In this document: positions 42,302 through 50,699 of the stretch, one piece after another
How positions within the stretch are numbered: the first letter of the stretch is position 1
Layout of the letters: every line of letters begins with the position of its first letter
From: Candidatus Omnitrophota bacterium
GTDB taxonomy: Bacteria; Hinthialibacterota; Hinthialibacteria; OLB16
Assembly (NCBI GenBank): GCA_020632575.1
Contig: JACKFH010000025.1
Location: 1 to 58,261, forward strand
Length of the DNA stretch: 58,261 nucleotides
Reading direction: 5' to 3'
Translations under genes and position numbers: made by a program
Notes under the pieces: generated by a model
What the model was told of the DNA's origin: nothing
Databases searched by the model: none
The model's input: the letters and a program-made list of their open reading frames with translations, nothing else

Positions 42302-42781
42302 ATGAATAGATTATTCTTTGTTAAAATCCTCTCCGGCGGACAAACCGGCGCGGACCGGGCCGCACTCGATTTCGCGATCGAGCATGGCATCCCGCATGGA
42401 GGTTGGTGCCCGAAGGGGAGGATCGCGGAGGATGGGGAGATCGATGAGCGATATGACCTGAAGGAAACTCCTTCCACTGACTACGATCAGCGTACCGAAT
42501 GGAATGTCCGCGATTCGGATGGGACCGTGATCTTTTCCATCGGAAAGCATCTGACCGGGGGTTCGCTCTTCACCAAGCAGGTGGCGGAGAACCTCGGCAA
42601 ACCCTGCCTGCACCTTCCGCATCAGGAAGGCATCGACCAAGCCGTTCAACGACTCGGCGAGTTTATCAAGCGGAACGAGATCGGGGTGTTGAATGTGGCG
42701 GGCCCAAGAGCCTCGGGGGAGCCGGAGGTGGGGGAGTTTGTGAGGGTTGTGTTGGGGAGGGTGTTATCCCGCTCCAAGTGA
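42302..42781 (+). CDS. putative molybdenum-carrier / YpsA-like Rossmann protein
   Basis: 159 residues. KILSGGQTGADRAALDFAIEHGIPHGGWCPKGRIAEDGEIDERYDL with nucleotide-loop GGQTGAD is a hallmark of the SLOG/MoCo-carrier-like family; GKHLTGGSLFTKQVAENL and LNVAGPRASGEPEV follow. Role probably nucleotide or cofactor binding. Upstream ribosome site is weak. Confidence 0.87.
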   Translation: MNRLFFVKILSGGQTGADRAALDFAIEHGIPHGGWCPKGRIAEDGEIDERYDLKETPSTDYDQRTEWNVRDSDGTVIFSIGKHLTGGSLFTKQVAENLGKPCLHLPHQEGIDQAVQRLGEFIKRNEIGVLNVAGPRASGEPEVGEFVRVVLGRVLSRSK

Positions 42782-42849
42782 CGGTTGAATCTGTAGGGGT
42801 TCTGAAAGACTATCATGCGGGAAAGGATCGTGGGAAAGGAAATCAATCT

Positions 42850-43095
42850 ATGAAAACCGTTGACCTTGCGAATGAACAATTCTCCAGAGTCGAGGACCTG
42901 CTCGCACAGGCCGTGTCGGAGTCCATCCTGGTTAGGAACGCTTCGGGCGAATCTTTTGTCATCAGCCACGCCGATGATTTGGAAACCGAGGTTGAACTCC
43001 TGCGTCGAAACCATGATTTCCTATCCCTATTGGATGAAATGAAAGCCGATCGCAGCCGGATTTCCATTTCCGACATTGAACGTGAACTCCGATAA
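42850..43095 (+). CDS. small antitoxin-like (Phd-type fold possible) protein
   Basis: 81 residues preceded by GGAAAGGAAA. Sequence MKTVDLANEQFSRVEDLLAQAVSESILVRNASGESFVISHADDLETEVELLRRN resembles prevent-host-death family antitoxins in having a small beta region that specifies DNA binding, then helices. No toxin gene is seen beside it. Assignment tentative. Confidence 0.65.
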   Translation: MKTVDLANEQFSRVEDLLAQAVSESILVRNASGESFVISHADDLETEVELLRRNHDFLSLLDEMKADRSRISISDIERELR

Positions 43096-43228
43096 CCCGA
43101 ATGGCGATACTTAGTTTTCGTTCCATTCTTATGTAACTCTCCCCGAAAATTAACCGAAAATTTTTGTAATTATTTCGTCTCCTTGTGGTAGCCTAACCCC
43201 ACCTGGTCACAAAAGGGGGCTTTACATC

Positions 43229-43915
43229 ATGAATTCTCTGAATTGTGACAGGCTCCGCCTGTCTCGTGGCTTCACCCTGATTGAACTTCTCATTGTCATC
43301 GCCATCATCCTCATCCTCATCGCCATCGCGCTTCCCAACTTTCTCGAGGCTCAGGTTCGCGCCAAAGTGACCCGAGTCTGGGCGGACCTGCGCACAATCT
43401 CAATCGCGATGGAGAGTTATCGCCTGGATTTTGGCAACTACCCGACCGATTCCGAGGACGACTTAAGAGGTCTTCGAACCGGGCTTCTACAACTTACGAC
43501 GCCGCTCCAATATATTGCAGTGGTTCCATTCGATGTGTTCTCGGGAGACGTGACTCAATCCATTAATGGGTCGGCTCCTCATTTTGAGATGGGCTCGACC
43601 GGACTGCCTCCCTCCTTTTACGCTCAAGGGAGAAAAGAGCCCGGAAATATCCACGCCTTTGCTCTCTATAGCCATGGTCCGGACACCTATGATTGGTTTG
43701 AACATGAGGAAAACTGGCCCTTCAACGGTCCCGCTAATCCTTGCCCAACTCCGACGAGTCTGAGTATGGGAACCACCTCCTACTCGCCCACCAATGGCAC
43801 CAAATCCATCGGGAACATGCATGAGTTCGGCGGAAGCTGGCGCGCCGGAAATTGGTGTCTGGATGGGATCCTGATCCGAGGGGATGGCTGGGATTTGTTT
43901 CCGATCCAATCCTGA
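43229..43915 (+). CDS. type IV pilin-like / type II secretion pseudopilin
   Basis: 228 residues, AAGGGGGC before the ATG. Prepilin leader ending RG, cleaved before FTLIELLIVIAIILILIAIALPNF; the methylatable Phe+1 and Glu+5 are present. The C-terminal domain contains VRAKVTRVWADLRTISIAMESYRLDFGNYPT, as in G-type major pseudopilins. No other pil or gsp genes are in the window; it probably functions as a surface component with elsewhere-encoded machinery. Confidence 0.9.
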   Translation: MNSLNCDRLRLSRGFTLIELLIVIAIILILIAIALPNFLEAQVRAKVTRVWADLRTISIAMESYRLDFGNYPTDSEDDLRGLRTGLLQLTTPLQYIAVVPFDVFSGDVTQSINGSAPHFEMGSTGLPPSFYAQGRKEPGNIHAFALYSHGPDTYDWFEHEENWPFNGPANPCPTPTSLSMGTTSYSPTNGTKSIGNMHEFGGSWRAGNWCLDGILIRGDGWDLFPIQS

Positions 43916-44052
43916 TGACCGATTAGAACGAATCGCGATCGCTTCCACTTCCTGAGGTGTGGTGGAATAGGTGCGCTTTCCTAAGCCCCCATTGACCTCT
44001 CTCACAGTTGCCTCCATCGTAGGTTGTTCAATTTTAATCTGGAGGAACCCCT

Positions 44053-45438
44053 GTGAACTGTCGTCTTCTTGCTGTCCTCGCGATAAGTCTCGCCTTGGCG
44101 ACCTTCGCGCCAAGCCTTTCCGCGAATGAGGATGCCCCCATCCAAATCTCCACCTTCTGGTGTGATATCACCCCGCCGCTGGGTCACCCGCTGTGCGGAG
44201 GATGGATCATGCCGGTGGTCGGTTTCGACGATCCCGAATACGCTAAGGGGGTGGTGCTCAAGCAGGGGGACCTCGAGGTTGTCCTTTGCTCGCTCGATTG
44301 GTGCCAGCTGAGGAATCGCTCTTACGACTACTTCCGGGAGACAATCGGCAAGGCGCTGGATATCCCCCCCTCCAATGTCGCGGTTCAATGCGTCCACCAG
44401 CACAACGCTCCCATTGTCGATCTCGGAGTCGAATCGATCATCCCCGAGGATGAGGAGGCGCTGATCCACGCCGATTACGATTTCATCCGCGAGTGCGCCC
44501 ACAAGATCGCCGACGCCGCCAAAGATTCGAGAGAACACTTTCATACGGTCACCCACATCGGGACCTCGAAAGGGAAAGTCGAGAAGGTCGCCTCGACCCG
44601 CCGACTGTTGCAACCGGATGGTTCGATTATTGTTCGGTACAGTTCCGCGAAGGAACCCGAGATCCGCGCCATGCCCGAGGGAAGGATTGACCCCTGGCTG
44701 AGAACCGTCTCCTTTTACCAAGATGACAAACCCCTCGCTCGCCTCCATTACTACGCGACCCACCCGCAATCCTACTATGGCGATGGCCGCACCACCTATG
44801 AGTTCCCCGGCATCGCTCGCGAACGGCTTCAGGAGGAAAGCGGAGTCTTTCAAATCTATTTCACCGGGTGCGCCGGAGATGTGGCCGCCGGAAAGTACAA
44901 CGATGGAACCCCGGAAGCACGGGTTCGTTTGACCGATGAGATCTACAAAGGTCTGGTCCGGTCGGTCTCCGCCACCGAAATCGAGCCAGTCGGGGACATG
45001 GCCTGGGACACCTACGATCTCCATCTGCCGGGTCGCACAGGAGAGGAATACACATTAGACCATCTCAAAGCCTCGGCCGATAATGAGGAAGGGCCCAAGA
45101 CAGACCGTCTGAAATCGGCCCTCGGAATCACCTGGTTCGAAAGGGTTCAAAATGGCGAACCGATTGAGATCAACTGCCTCTCTCTCGGCGATGTTCGAAT
45201 TCTCCACCTACCCGGCGAGCCGATGGTCGAGTTCCAGTTCGAGGCTCAAAAACTCGGCGGCGATAACCTCTTTGTCGCGGTGGCGGGATATGGCGATTGC
45301 GGGATGGGGTATATCTGCACCGAGAAATCTTATGAGGAGGGGGGGTACGAACCCTCCGCCTCGCTCCTCGACCCCTCCGCCGAATCGGTGATGAAGGAGG
45401 GGATCGCGAAATTGTTGGAAGAGGCGGCAAAAGACTAG
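44053..45438 (+). CDS. exported neutral/alkaline ceramidase-like protein
   Basis: 461 residues. GTG start with GGAGG eight bases upstream; signal peptide LLAVLAISLALATFAPSLSA. The N-terminal ceramidase-like pattern CDITPPLGHPLCGGW, VVLCSLDW, VHQHNAPIVD (His ligands), YYATHPQSYYGDGRTTYEFPG and TGCAGDVAAGKYN (oxyanion/metal region) is recognisable, although the classic active-site Ser is not assigned by eye. Enzymes of this class hydrolyse ceramide or related amides. Sits in the glycan/lipid-scavenging locus, though its family in bacteria is broader than ceramidases. Confidence 0.82.
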   Translation: MNCRLLAVLAISLALATFAPSLSANEDAPIQISTFWCDITPPLGHPLCGGWIMPVVGFDDPEYAKGVVLKQGDLEVVLCSLDWCQLRNRSYDYFRETIGKALDIPPSNVAVQCVHQHNAPIVDLGVESIIPEDEEALIHADYDFIRECAHKIADAAKDSREHFHTVTHIGTSKGKVEKVASTRRLLQPDGSIIVRYSSAKEPEIRAMPEGRIDPWLRTVSFYQDDKPLARLHYYATHPQSYYGDGRTTYEFPGIARERLQEESGVFQIYFTGCAGDVAAGKYNDGTPEARVRLTDEIYKGLVRSVSATEIEPVGDMAWDTYDLHLPGRTGEEYTLDHLKASADNEEGPKTDRLKSALGITWFERVQNGEPIEINCLSLGDVRILHLPGEPMVEFQFEAQKLGGDNLFVAVAGYGDCGMGYICTEKSYEEGGYEPSASLLDPSAESVMKEGIAKLLEEAAKD

Positions 45439-45562
45439 CGATTCAATCGTTATTTCAGAATGGAGGGGTCAACTTGAACCACCCCAACCTTGATCGTCGA
45501 ACCGAGCCCTGTACCATAAAAGGGTGAATTGAAGTTCGGGCGCTCGCCCCAACGTACGTCGA

Positions 45563-46468
45563 ATGAGATCGAGTCGCCGCGCTACCCTCTTCCTTTTCGT
45601 CTTTGTCCCCCTCTTGCAGGGGTGCAACTCTTATTTTTATTGGCCGGAAGCGCGCCCCCCCATCCCGGAAGCCGGCGCCGGGAGCGGTCTCCAAATCCAT
45701 CACTTTGTCTCCAAGGACGACACCATTCTCGAGGGTTGGTTTGTCCCCGCGAAAACTCTCGATGCCAAGGGGCTGATTGTTTATTGCCATGGGACCGACA
45801 CGAACATCGGCGAGTACTACGACGCGGTCGAATTTCTCCCCTACCATGGGTTCGACCTCTTCATGTTCGACTATCGGGGATATGGCTCCTCGGAGGGATC
45901 CCCCTCGCGGGAAGGGACGGTGATGGACACCCACGCCGCAATTGACTACGCCAAATCCCTCCCCCAGATCGGGAGCAACGAACCGGTGGCGCTGTATGGC
46001 TATTCCCTTGGGTCGGGCATCGCGATTGTGGTGACCGCCGAAAGACCCGACATATCCGGGGTGGTCGCCGAATCCGGATTCACCACCTACCGTGACATCG
46101 CCCGCAAAGTGACCGGGGACCGATGGCTGACCTGGGCGCTTCAGATCTTCTCGCCGATTTTCGTTCCTCGTGGCAAGGACGCCATCGACTATGTCGACAA
46201 GATCTCGCCCCGGCCCATCTTCATTGTCCATGGCGATTGCGATGAATTGGTCCCCTGCTGGATGGCCGATGAACTCTACGCCAAAGCCAAAGAGCCGAAG
46301 AAACTTTGGAAGATCCGAGGCGCGGGGCATTACAGCCCCCCCGACAAACGCCACCCGGCATACGAAAGAAGAATCGCCGGATACTTCGATTACATCTTCG
46401 ACACCGCGAATGGACTCAAACCGGAAGTGGATCCCGATTGTCTCCCAGGTGGAAAAACTTACGATTGA
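45563..46468 (+). CDS. alpha/beta hydrolase lipoprotein (Bem46/YqiA-like)
   Basis: 301 residues. Lipobox LLQGC with Cys21. Alpha/beta hydrolase motifs: VYCHGTDTN, FDYRGYGSSEG, GYSLG (Ser148), then HGDCDELVP (Asp) and GAGHYSPPD (His). The membrane-linked hydrolase should cleave an ester or peptide outside the cytoplasm. No Shine-Dalgarno seen. It is 124 bp after the ceramidase-like gene. Confidence 0.9.
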   Translation: MRSSRRATLFLFVFVPLLQGCNSYFYWPEARPPIPEAGAGSGLQIHHFVSKDDTILEGWFVPAKTLDAKGLIVYCHGTDTNIGEYYDAVEFLPYHGFDLFMFDYRGYGSSEGSPSREGTVMDTHAAIDYAKSLPQIGSNEPVALYGYSLGSGIAIVVTAERPDISGVVAESGFTTYRDIARKVTGDRWLTWALQIFSPIFVPRGKDAIDYVDKISPRPIFIVHGDCDELVPCWMADELYAKAKEPKKLWKIRGAGHYSPPDKRHPAYERRIAGYFDYIFDTANGLKPEVDPDCLPGGKTYD

Positions 46469-46480
46469 CCGAAAGCCCAC

Positions 46481-46560
46481 CCTCTCTCCCTCGCCGCTAC
46501 CTGCGGAGGGATCATTCGTTCCCCCTCGCCACCAAGTGGAGAGGGGGCCAGGGGGAGAGG
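46481..46560. repeat. GC-rich inverted-repeat element
   Basis: Outer arms CCTCTC (46481-46486) and GAGAGG (46555-46560); inner hairpin 46523-46545 with mismatch (CCCTC-CCAC ... GTGG-GAGGG). Its translated frames show the familiar artefact text LPLAPSPLGGEG, seen with such dispersed elements. It lies in the 125-bp gap before the OsmC gene. Confidence 0.6.
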
Positions 46561-46593
46561 TTTCAACGGAAAGGAGAAGTTCCAAGCGCAAAT

Positions 46594-47007
46594 ATGGCTG
46601 TCGAAATCAATGTCACCTACGAAGGCTCGCTCCGCTGCGAAGCCACCCACGCCCCCTCGGGGAACCGTTTTCTGACCGACGCGCCAGTGGACAACCAGGG
46701 CAAAGGGGAATCTTTCTCCCCCACCGACCTGGTCGCCACCGGTCTAGCGACTTGTGTCCTCACCACCATCGCCCTTGTGGCGGGAAGGAGAGGAGTCGAC
46801 CTGGGAAAGATGAGCGCACGGGTCCTCAAAGAGATGCATCCCGATCCCCCGCGCCGGATCGGAAAACTCCTCCTTACTGTCACCATGCCCCCCGGCATCC
46901 CGGAGGAGGACCGCAAAGTCTATGACCGAACGGCTCACACCTGCCCCGTTCACCGGAGTCTGCACCCGGATATCGAGGCGCCGATCGAGTTCGTGTATCC
47001 GGATTGA
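46594..47007 (+). CDS. OsmC-family peroxiredoxin-like protein
   Basis: 137 residues; AAGGAG upstream is far (about 17 bases). OsmC/Ohr-type fold: GESFSPTDLVATGLATCVLTTIALVAGRRG with catalytic Cys54 and the partner Cys117 in AHTCPVHRSL. Reduces organic hydroperoxides. Small, cytosolic; probably an independent gene. Confidence 0.9.
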   Translation: MAVEINVTYEGSLRCEATHAPSGNRFLTDAPVDNQGKGESFSPTDLVATGLATCVLTTIALVAGRRGVDLGKMSARVLKEMHPDPPRRIGKLLLTVTMPPGIPEEDRKVYDRTAHTCPVHRSLHPDIEAPIEFVYPD

Positions 47008-47077
47008 GTTTGGAAATCCAAGTGTGGGTGAAGGCCGCTGAGCGTCTGATCTACTGATCCCGTTCCCAGTGCTCCCT

Positions 47078-47106
47078 TTTCGAGAGGCCCCTTAAGACTC
47101 TACAAT
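47078..47106 (+). promoter_or_regulatory. candidate promoter of the Tat-exported TIM-barrel-like gene
   Basis: TACAAT (47101-47106) is positioned ten bases before the ATG at 47116, with a weak -35 (TTTCGA, 47078-47083) 17 bases upstream. No Shine-Dalgarno precedes the start, so a leaderless mRNA is likely. Confidence 0.35.
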
Positions 47107-47115
47107 ACCCCCGTT

Positions 47116-48720
47116 ATGACCATTGATCGACGCAAGTTTCTAACCCGATGCGGCGCCTATGGAGTAGGAGCCTGGGCAGCCGCGCGAGGGGGACTATCTT
47201 TCTCGCAGGGCAATGAGTCTGTCAGGAATTTTCACGCCTCCATTTCCATCGACGCTTTCAAGAACGATCCAGGTCTGCCCAAAATTGTCCGTGAGGCCGG
47301 AATCACCGATGTGTGGGTCGCCTGTTTCCTGCAGGGCCAGTGGCATCATTCGATCGAGGAGACCACCGAATGGAGGGACCGTCTCGAGTCGGAGGGGCTG
47401 GCTGTTCACAACATCACCGTCCCTTTCGGGCACCCCTCATTCACCGAAAAGGTCCCCGACTACATGCCGGGTGTGGCGGCTAACAAATGGAAACCCGGGA
47501 TTCGTCCCGATGGTCGAAAGCATTATGGAGTGGCGCTCCATGAAGGAATCACCGAGGCCAATGTCGAGACGGTGGAACGAATCAAAACCACCAACCCGGG
47601 GACGATTTTTCTCGATGACGATTTCCGATTGGCGCCCTCGCCCGCCGATATCGGGGGGTGTTTCTGTGAGGAGCACAAACAGCGGTTCCTCAAAAAGCAC
47701 GGGTTATCGGAGAAGGACTGGGCGAGCCTTCTGACCGCTGTCCAGGAGCGCGATTTCAACGACCTGCTGAGGGCCTGGGTGGGAGACATCTGCGACGATC
47801 TGACCGCCTGCTTCCGAGCCCAGCAACAGGCCGCGTCTCCCGAGGCGGAACTCGGGATCATGGTCATGTACCTGGGATCGGAGAAGGCCGGGATTCGGTT
47901 GGAGGATTACCGAGACGTTCCATTCCGGGTCGGGGAACTCATGTTCAACGACAAATCCTTTGCTCCGGTCAAAGGCAAGACGAACGAGTTGTTCAGTTCT
48001 CTTTTCCATCGTCGGTTTGTCGAGCCGATCAGAGCCTATAGCGAAACGACCGCCTGGCCTCCGGACGGTCTCTCCGCTGAGAACATGGCGGCCAAATTGG
48101 TCATCTCCACTCTTTCGGATGTTCGAAGCACGATGTTCATGAGCGGCAACACGCCTTTCCCTCGCACCCACTGGGAAGTGCTGGCCCCCGCCATGCGGAA
48201 GAACCGAGAGGTCCATCAGGCCCTGGCGGGACACAAGCCCCGAGGCCCCTTCAAACATTTCTGGGGAGAGGCGAGCCGTTGGGCGGGGGATGCCAATCCT
48301 TACAGTCTCTTCCTCGCTCTCGGCGTCCCATTCGAGGTGGTCGAGGAGATTCCCGAGGAGGGTTGGACTTTTCTTTCCGACGCCGACGCTCGCCAAATCT
48401 CCGCTGGGAGGGTGGTCGCTTCGGGATCCAATCTGATCCATCGCCCAGAGTCCGGAGTTGAGATCCAAGGAGCCCTTCCACGGGGAGAGGATCTCAAGAC
48501 CTTGTTCGAATGGCGCAAGGAAACCCTCCCTGAAATCAAAGGGGTCCCCTATGTCGAGGAAGAGGAGCCGGTGGTCTGCGGTTGGTATCCCACCGCGGGG
48601 GCTGTCCTCCTCTGGAACCTTTCGGAGGCGCCGAAGGATCTGACAGTCCGATTCGGAGACGCCCGTCGTCAAGTTCGTCTCGCTCCCTTAGACTTCACTC
48701 TGTTGACTGAAATGAGTTGA
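47116..48720 (+). CDS. Tat-exported TIM-barrel-like protein (glycosidase-like, unassigned)
   Basis: 534 residues. Twin-arginine signal MTIDRRKFLTRCGAYGVG. The region LPKIVREAGITDVWVACFLQGQWHH and EANVETVERIKTTNPGTIFLDDDFRLAP looks like TIM-barrel strands of a GH42/GH-A-type enzyme; catalytic acids cannot be assigned. Later DANPYSLFLALGVPFEVVEEIPEEGWTFLSDADARQISAGRVVASG resembles GH42 trimerisation-type domains. Possible exo-acting glycosidase. Followed by the esterase-SGNH fusion gene. Confidence 0.75.
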   Translation: MTIDRRKFLTRCGAYGVGAWAAARGGLSFSQGNESVRNFHASISIDAFKNDPGLPKIVREAGITDVWVACFLQGQWHHSIEETTEWRDRLESEGLAVHNITVPFGHPSFTEKVPDYMPGVAANKWKPGIRPDGRKHYGVALHEGITEANVETVERIKTTNPGTIFLDDDFRLAPSPADIGGCFCEEHKQRFLKKHGLSEKDWASLLTAVQERDFNDLLRAWVGDICDDLTACFRAQQQAASPEAELGIMVMYLGSEKAGIRLEDYRDVPFRVGELMFNDKSFAPVKGKTNELFSSLFHRRFVEPIRAYSETTAWPPDGLSAENMAAKLVISTLSDVRSTMFMSGNTPFPRTHWEVLAPAMRKNREVHQALAGHKPRGPFKHFWGEASRWAGDANPYSLFLALGVPFEVVEEIPEEGWTFLSDADARQISAGRVVASGSNLIHRPESGVEIQGALPRGEDLKTLFEWRKETLPEIKGVPYVEEEEPVVCGWYPTAGAVLLWNLSEAPKDLTVRFGDARRQVRLAPLDFTLLTEMS

Positions 48721-48749
48721 GGTCCACCCACAAGATTTGAGAGGTTTCG

Positions 48750-50687
48750 ATGATGAGGCGTTTAGGATTACTGATCGCGCTGGGGGCTTGTCTGTTTTCG
48801 GGGCGTCCCTCCCCTTTGATTGCGGCGGATTCTTTCCCTGGTGGCACATCCGACTGGTTCGGTTACACGAAATACGATTTCAATTTCGACGGCAAAGATT
48901 GTTGCGTGGTCGAGCCGAAGACAACCGCTCCGGGGAAACCCTGGATTTGGCGGGCGCGGTTTTGGGGGCATGAACCCCAGACCGACTTGGCGCTTCTCGC
49001 CGAGGGTTTTCATGTCGCCTACATGGATGTCGCCAACCTCTTCGGCAACCCCGAGGCGGTGGCGCATTGGAACGCTTTTTACGATTACCTGACGGCGGAA
49101 CATGGCTTCGCCGTTCGACCGGCGCTGGAGGGGATGAGCCGTGGCGGTCTTATTGTATACAACTGGGCCGCGGCTAATCCCGATCGAGTCGCCTGCATCT
49201 ACGCCGACGCTCCCGTGTGCGATATCAAGAGTTGGCCGGGCGGACTGGGCGAGGGGACCGGCAACTCGGAGATGTGGCCATTGTGCCTCGAAGCCTATGG
49301 ACTGACCGACGAGACGGTGAAAACTTTCAAGGGGAACCCGATCGACCATCTGGAGCCCTTGGCCAAGGCAGGCGTTCCCCTCCTTCACATCTGCGGCGAC
49401 GCCGATCAGGGGGTCCCGTTATCCGAAAACACCGCGATTTTGGCGGAGAGGTATCGCGCGCTCGAGGGTCCGATCAAGTTGATCATCAAGGCGGGGGTCG
49501 GCCATCACCCGCATAGCCTCGAGGATCCCGCTCCAATTGTCCGGTTTATCCTCCGCAACACTTGCGGAAAAGACCCCTTTATGGATCTCCGATCCTCGCT
49601 GAAGAACTCCTATATCCGATTCCAAAAAGAGAAGAAGGGGCGGGTGGCCTTCCTCGGTGGCTCAATCACCGAAGGGGATGGTTGGCGAGATCTGGTTTGC
49701 GAGGGGCTGCAAAAGAGGTTCCCTGACACCGAATTCGATTTCATCAATGCCGGCATCTCCTCGACCGATTCCACTCTGGGGGCCTTTCGCCTGAGCCGGG
49801 ATGTTTTCGGGAGGGGACAGGTCGATCTCTTGTTCCTCGATTCGGCGGTTAACGATCAATACAACGGTCGCACAGAAACCGAGAGCATCCGCGGAGTGGA
49901 AGGGATCATCCGACACGCGCGAAAAATTCAACCGGAGATCGACATCGTCATCCAGTACTTTGTTGATCCACCCAAGATGGAATGGATTCGAAAGGGAGAG
50001 GTCCCTCCAGTCATCGCGGCTCAAGAAAAAGTCGCCGAGCATTACAAGATTCCAATGATCGATCAGGCGGCTTCAGTCACCGAAAGGATCGACTCCGGCG
50101 AGTTCACCTGGGCGACTTTCAAAGACCTTCACCCCAGCCCCTTTGGGCATCGGGTCTATGCTCGCGCCATCGATCGCCTTTTCGACACGGCTTGGAATCT
50201 CGATCTCGAACCGGATGCAGAGACGACGCCACATGAACCTCTCCCCGAGCCTGTGGACGCGCTGAACTACGAAAACGGCCGTTATGTGGAGATCTCTCAA
50301 GCAAAGTTGGGCGAGGGTTGGAGCCTCGTCCCATCCTGGGAGCCCAAGGATCAAGCCGGGAGAAGAAAACAGTTCACCCATGTCCCAATGCTGGTCGCGG
50401 AACAGCCTGGAGCGGAGTTGGAACTCGAGTTTTCCGGCACGGCGATCGGCCTGCTCGAGGTTGCCGGACCGGATGTCGGGGTTTTGGAGTACTCAGTGGA
50501 TGGGGCGCCCCCAAAACAATTGGAACAGTTCACCGAATGGAGCGAGAGGCTGCATATCCCATGGGCGTACATGCTCGAAGCGGACTTGGATCCTGGCGAT
50601 CACCGTCTGATTCTCCGAACCACGGATAAAAAGAATGAGGCGAGCGGAGGGCACGCGATTCGAATCGTTCAATTCCTAGCCAACTGA
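48750..50687 (+). CDS. exported two-domain esterase: alpha/beta hydrolase plus SGNH
   Basis: 645 residues. GAGAGG precedes the ATG; signal peptide (LLIALGACLFSG). Residues about 30-280 are an alpha/beta hydrolase with nucleophile elbow GMSRGG and late Asp/His (HICGDADQGVP, GVGHHPHS). About 285-480 is an SGNH/GDSL hydrolase: LGGSITEGDGW, NAGISSTDS, DSAVNDQY, KDLHPSPFGH with His in the last block. The C-terminal ~150 residues are beta-rich. Two deacylase domains on one chain suggest removal of more than one type of ester from a decorated glycan. Confidence 0.9.
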   Translation: MMRRLGLLIALGACLFSGRPSPLIAADSFPGGTSDWFGYTKYDFNFDGKDCCVVEPKTTAPGKPWIWRARFWGHEPQTDLALLAEGFHVAYMDVANLFGNPEAVAHWNAFYDYLTAEHGFAVRPALEGMSRGGLIVYNWAAANPDRVACIYADAPVCDIKSWPGGLGEGTGNSEMWPLCLEAYGLTDETVKTFKGNPIDHLEPLAKAGVPLLHICGDADQGVPLSENTAILAERYRALEGPIKLIIKAGVGHHPHSLEDPAPIVRFILRNTCGKDPFMDLRSSLKNSYIRFQKEKKGRVAFLGGSITEGDGWRDLVCEGLQKRFPDTEFDFINAGISSTDSTLGAFRLSRDVFGRGQVDLLFLDSAVNDQYNGRTETESIRGVEGIIRHARKIQPEIDIVIQYFVDPPKMEWIRKGEVPPVIAAQEKVAEHYKIPMIDQAASVTERIDSGEFTWATFKDLHPSPFGHRVYARAIDRLFDTAWNLDLEPDAETTPHEPLPEPVDALNYENGRYVEISQAKLGEGWSLVPSWEPKDQAGRRKQFTHVPMLVAEQPGAELELEFSGTAIGLLEVAGPDVGVLEYSVDGAPPKQLEQFTEWSERLHIPWAYMLEADLDPGDHRLILRTTDKKNEASGGHAIRIVQFLAN

Positions 50688-50699
50688 ACGCGTTTCAGA

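Noticed and set aside
45455..46591. 378-codon leftward ORF opposite the lipoprotein hydrolase
   Set aside because: Shadow; its N-terminus is just the translated dispersed repeat.
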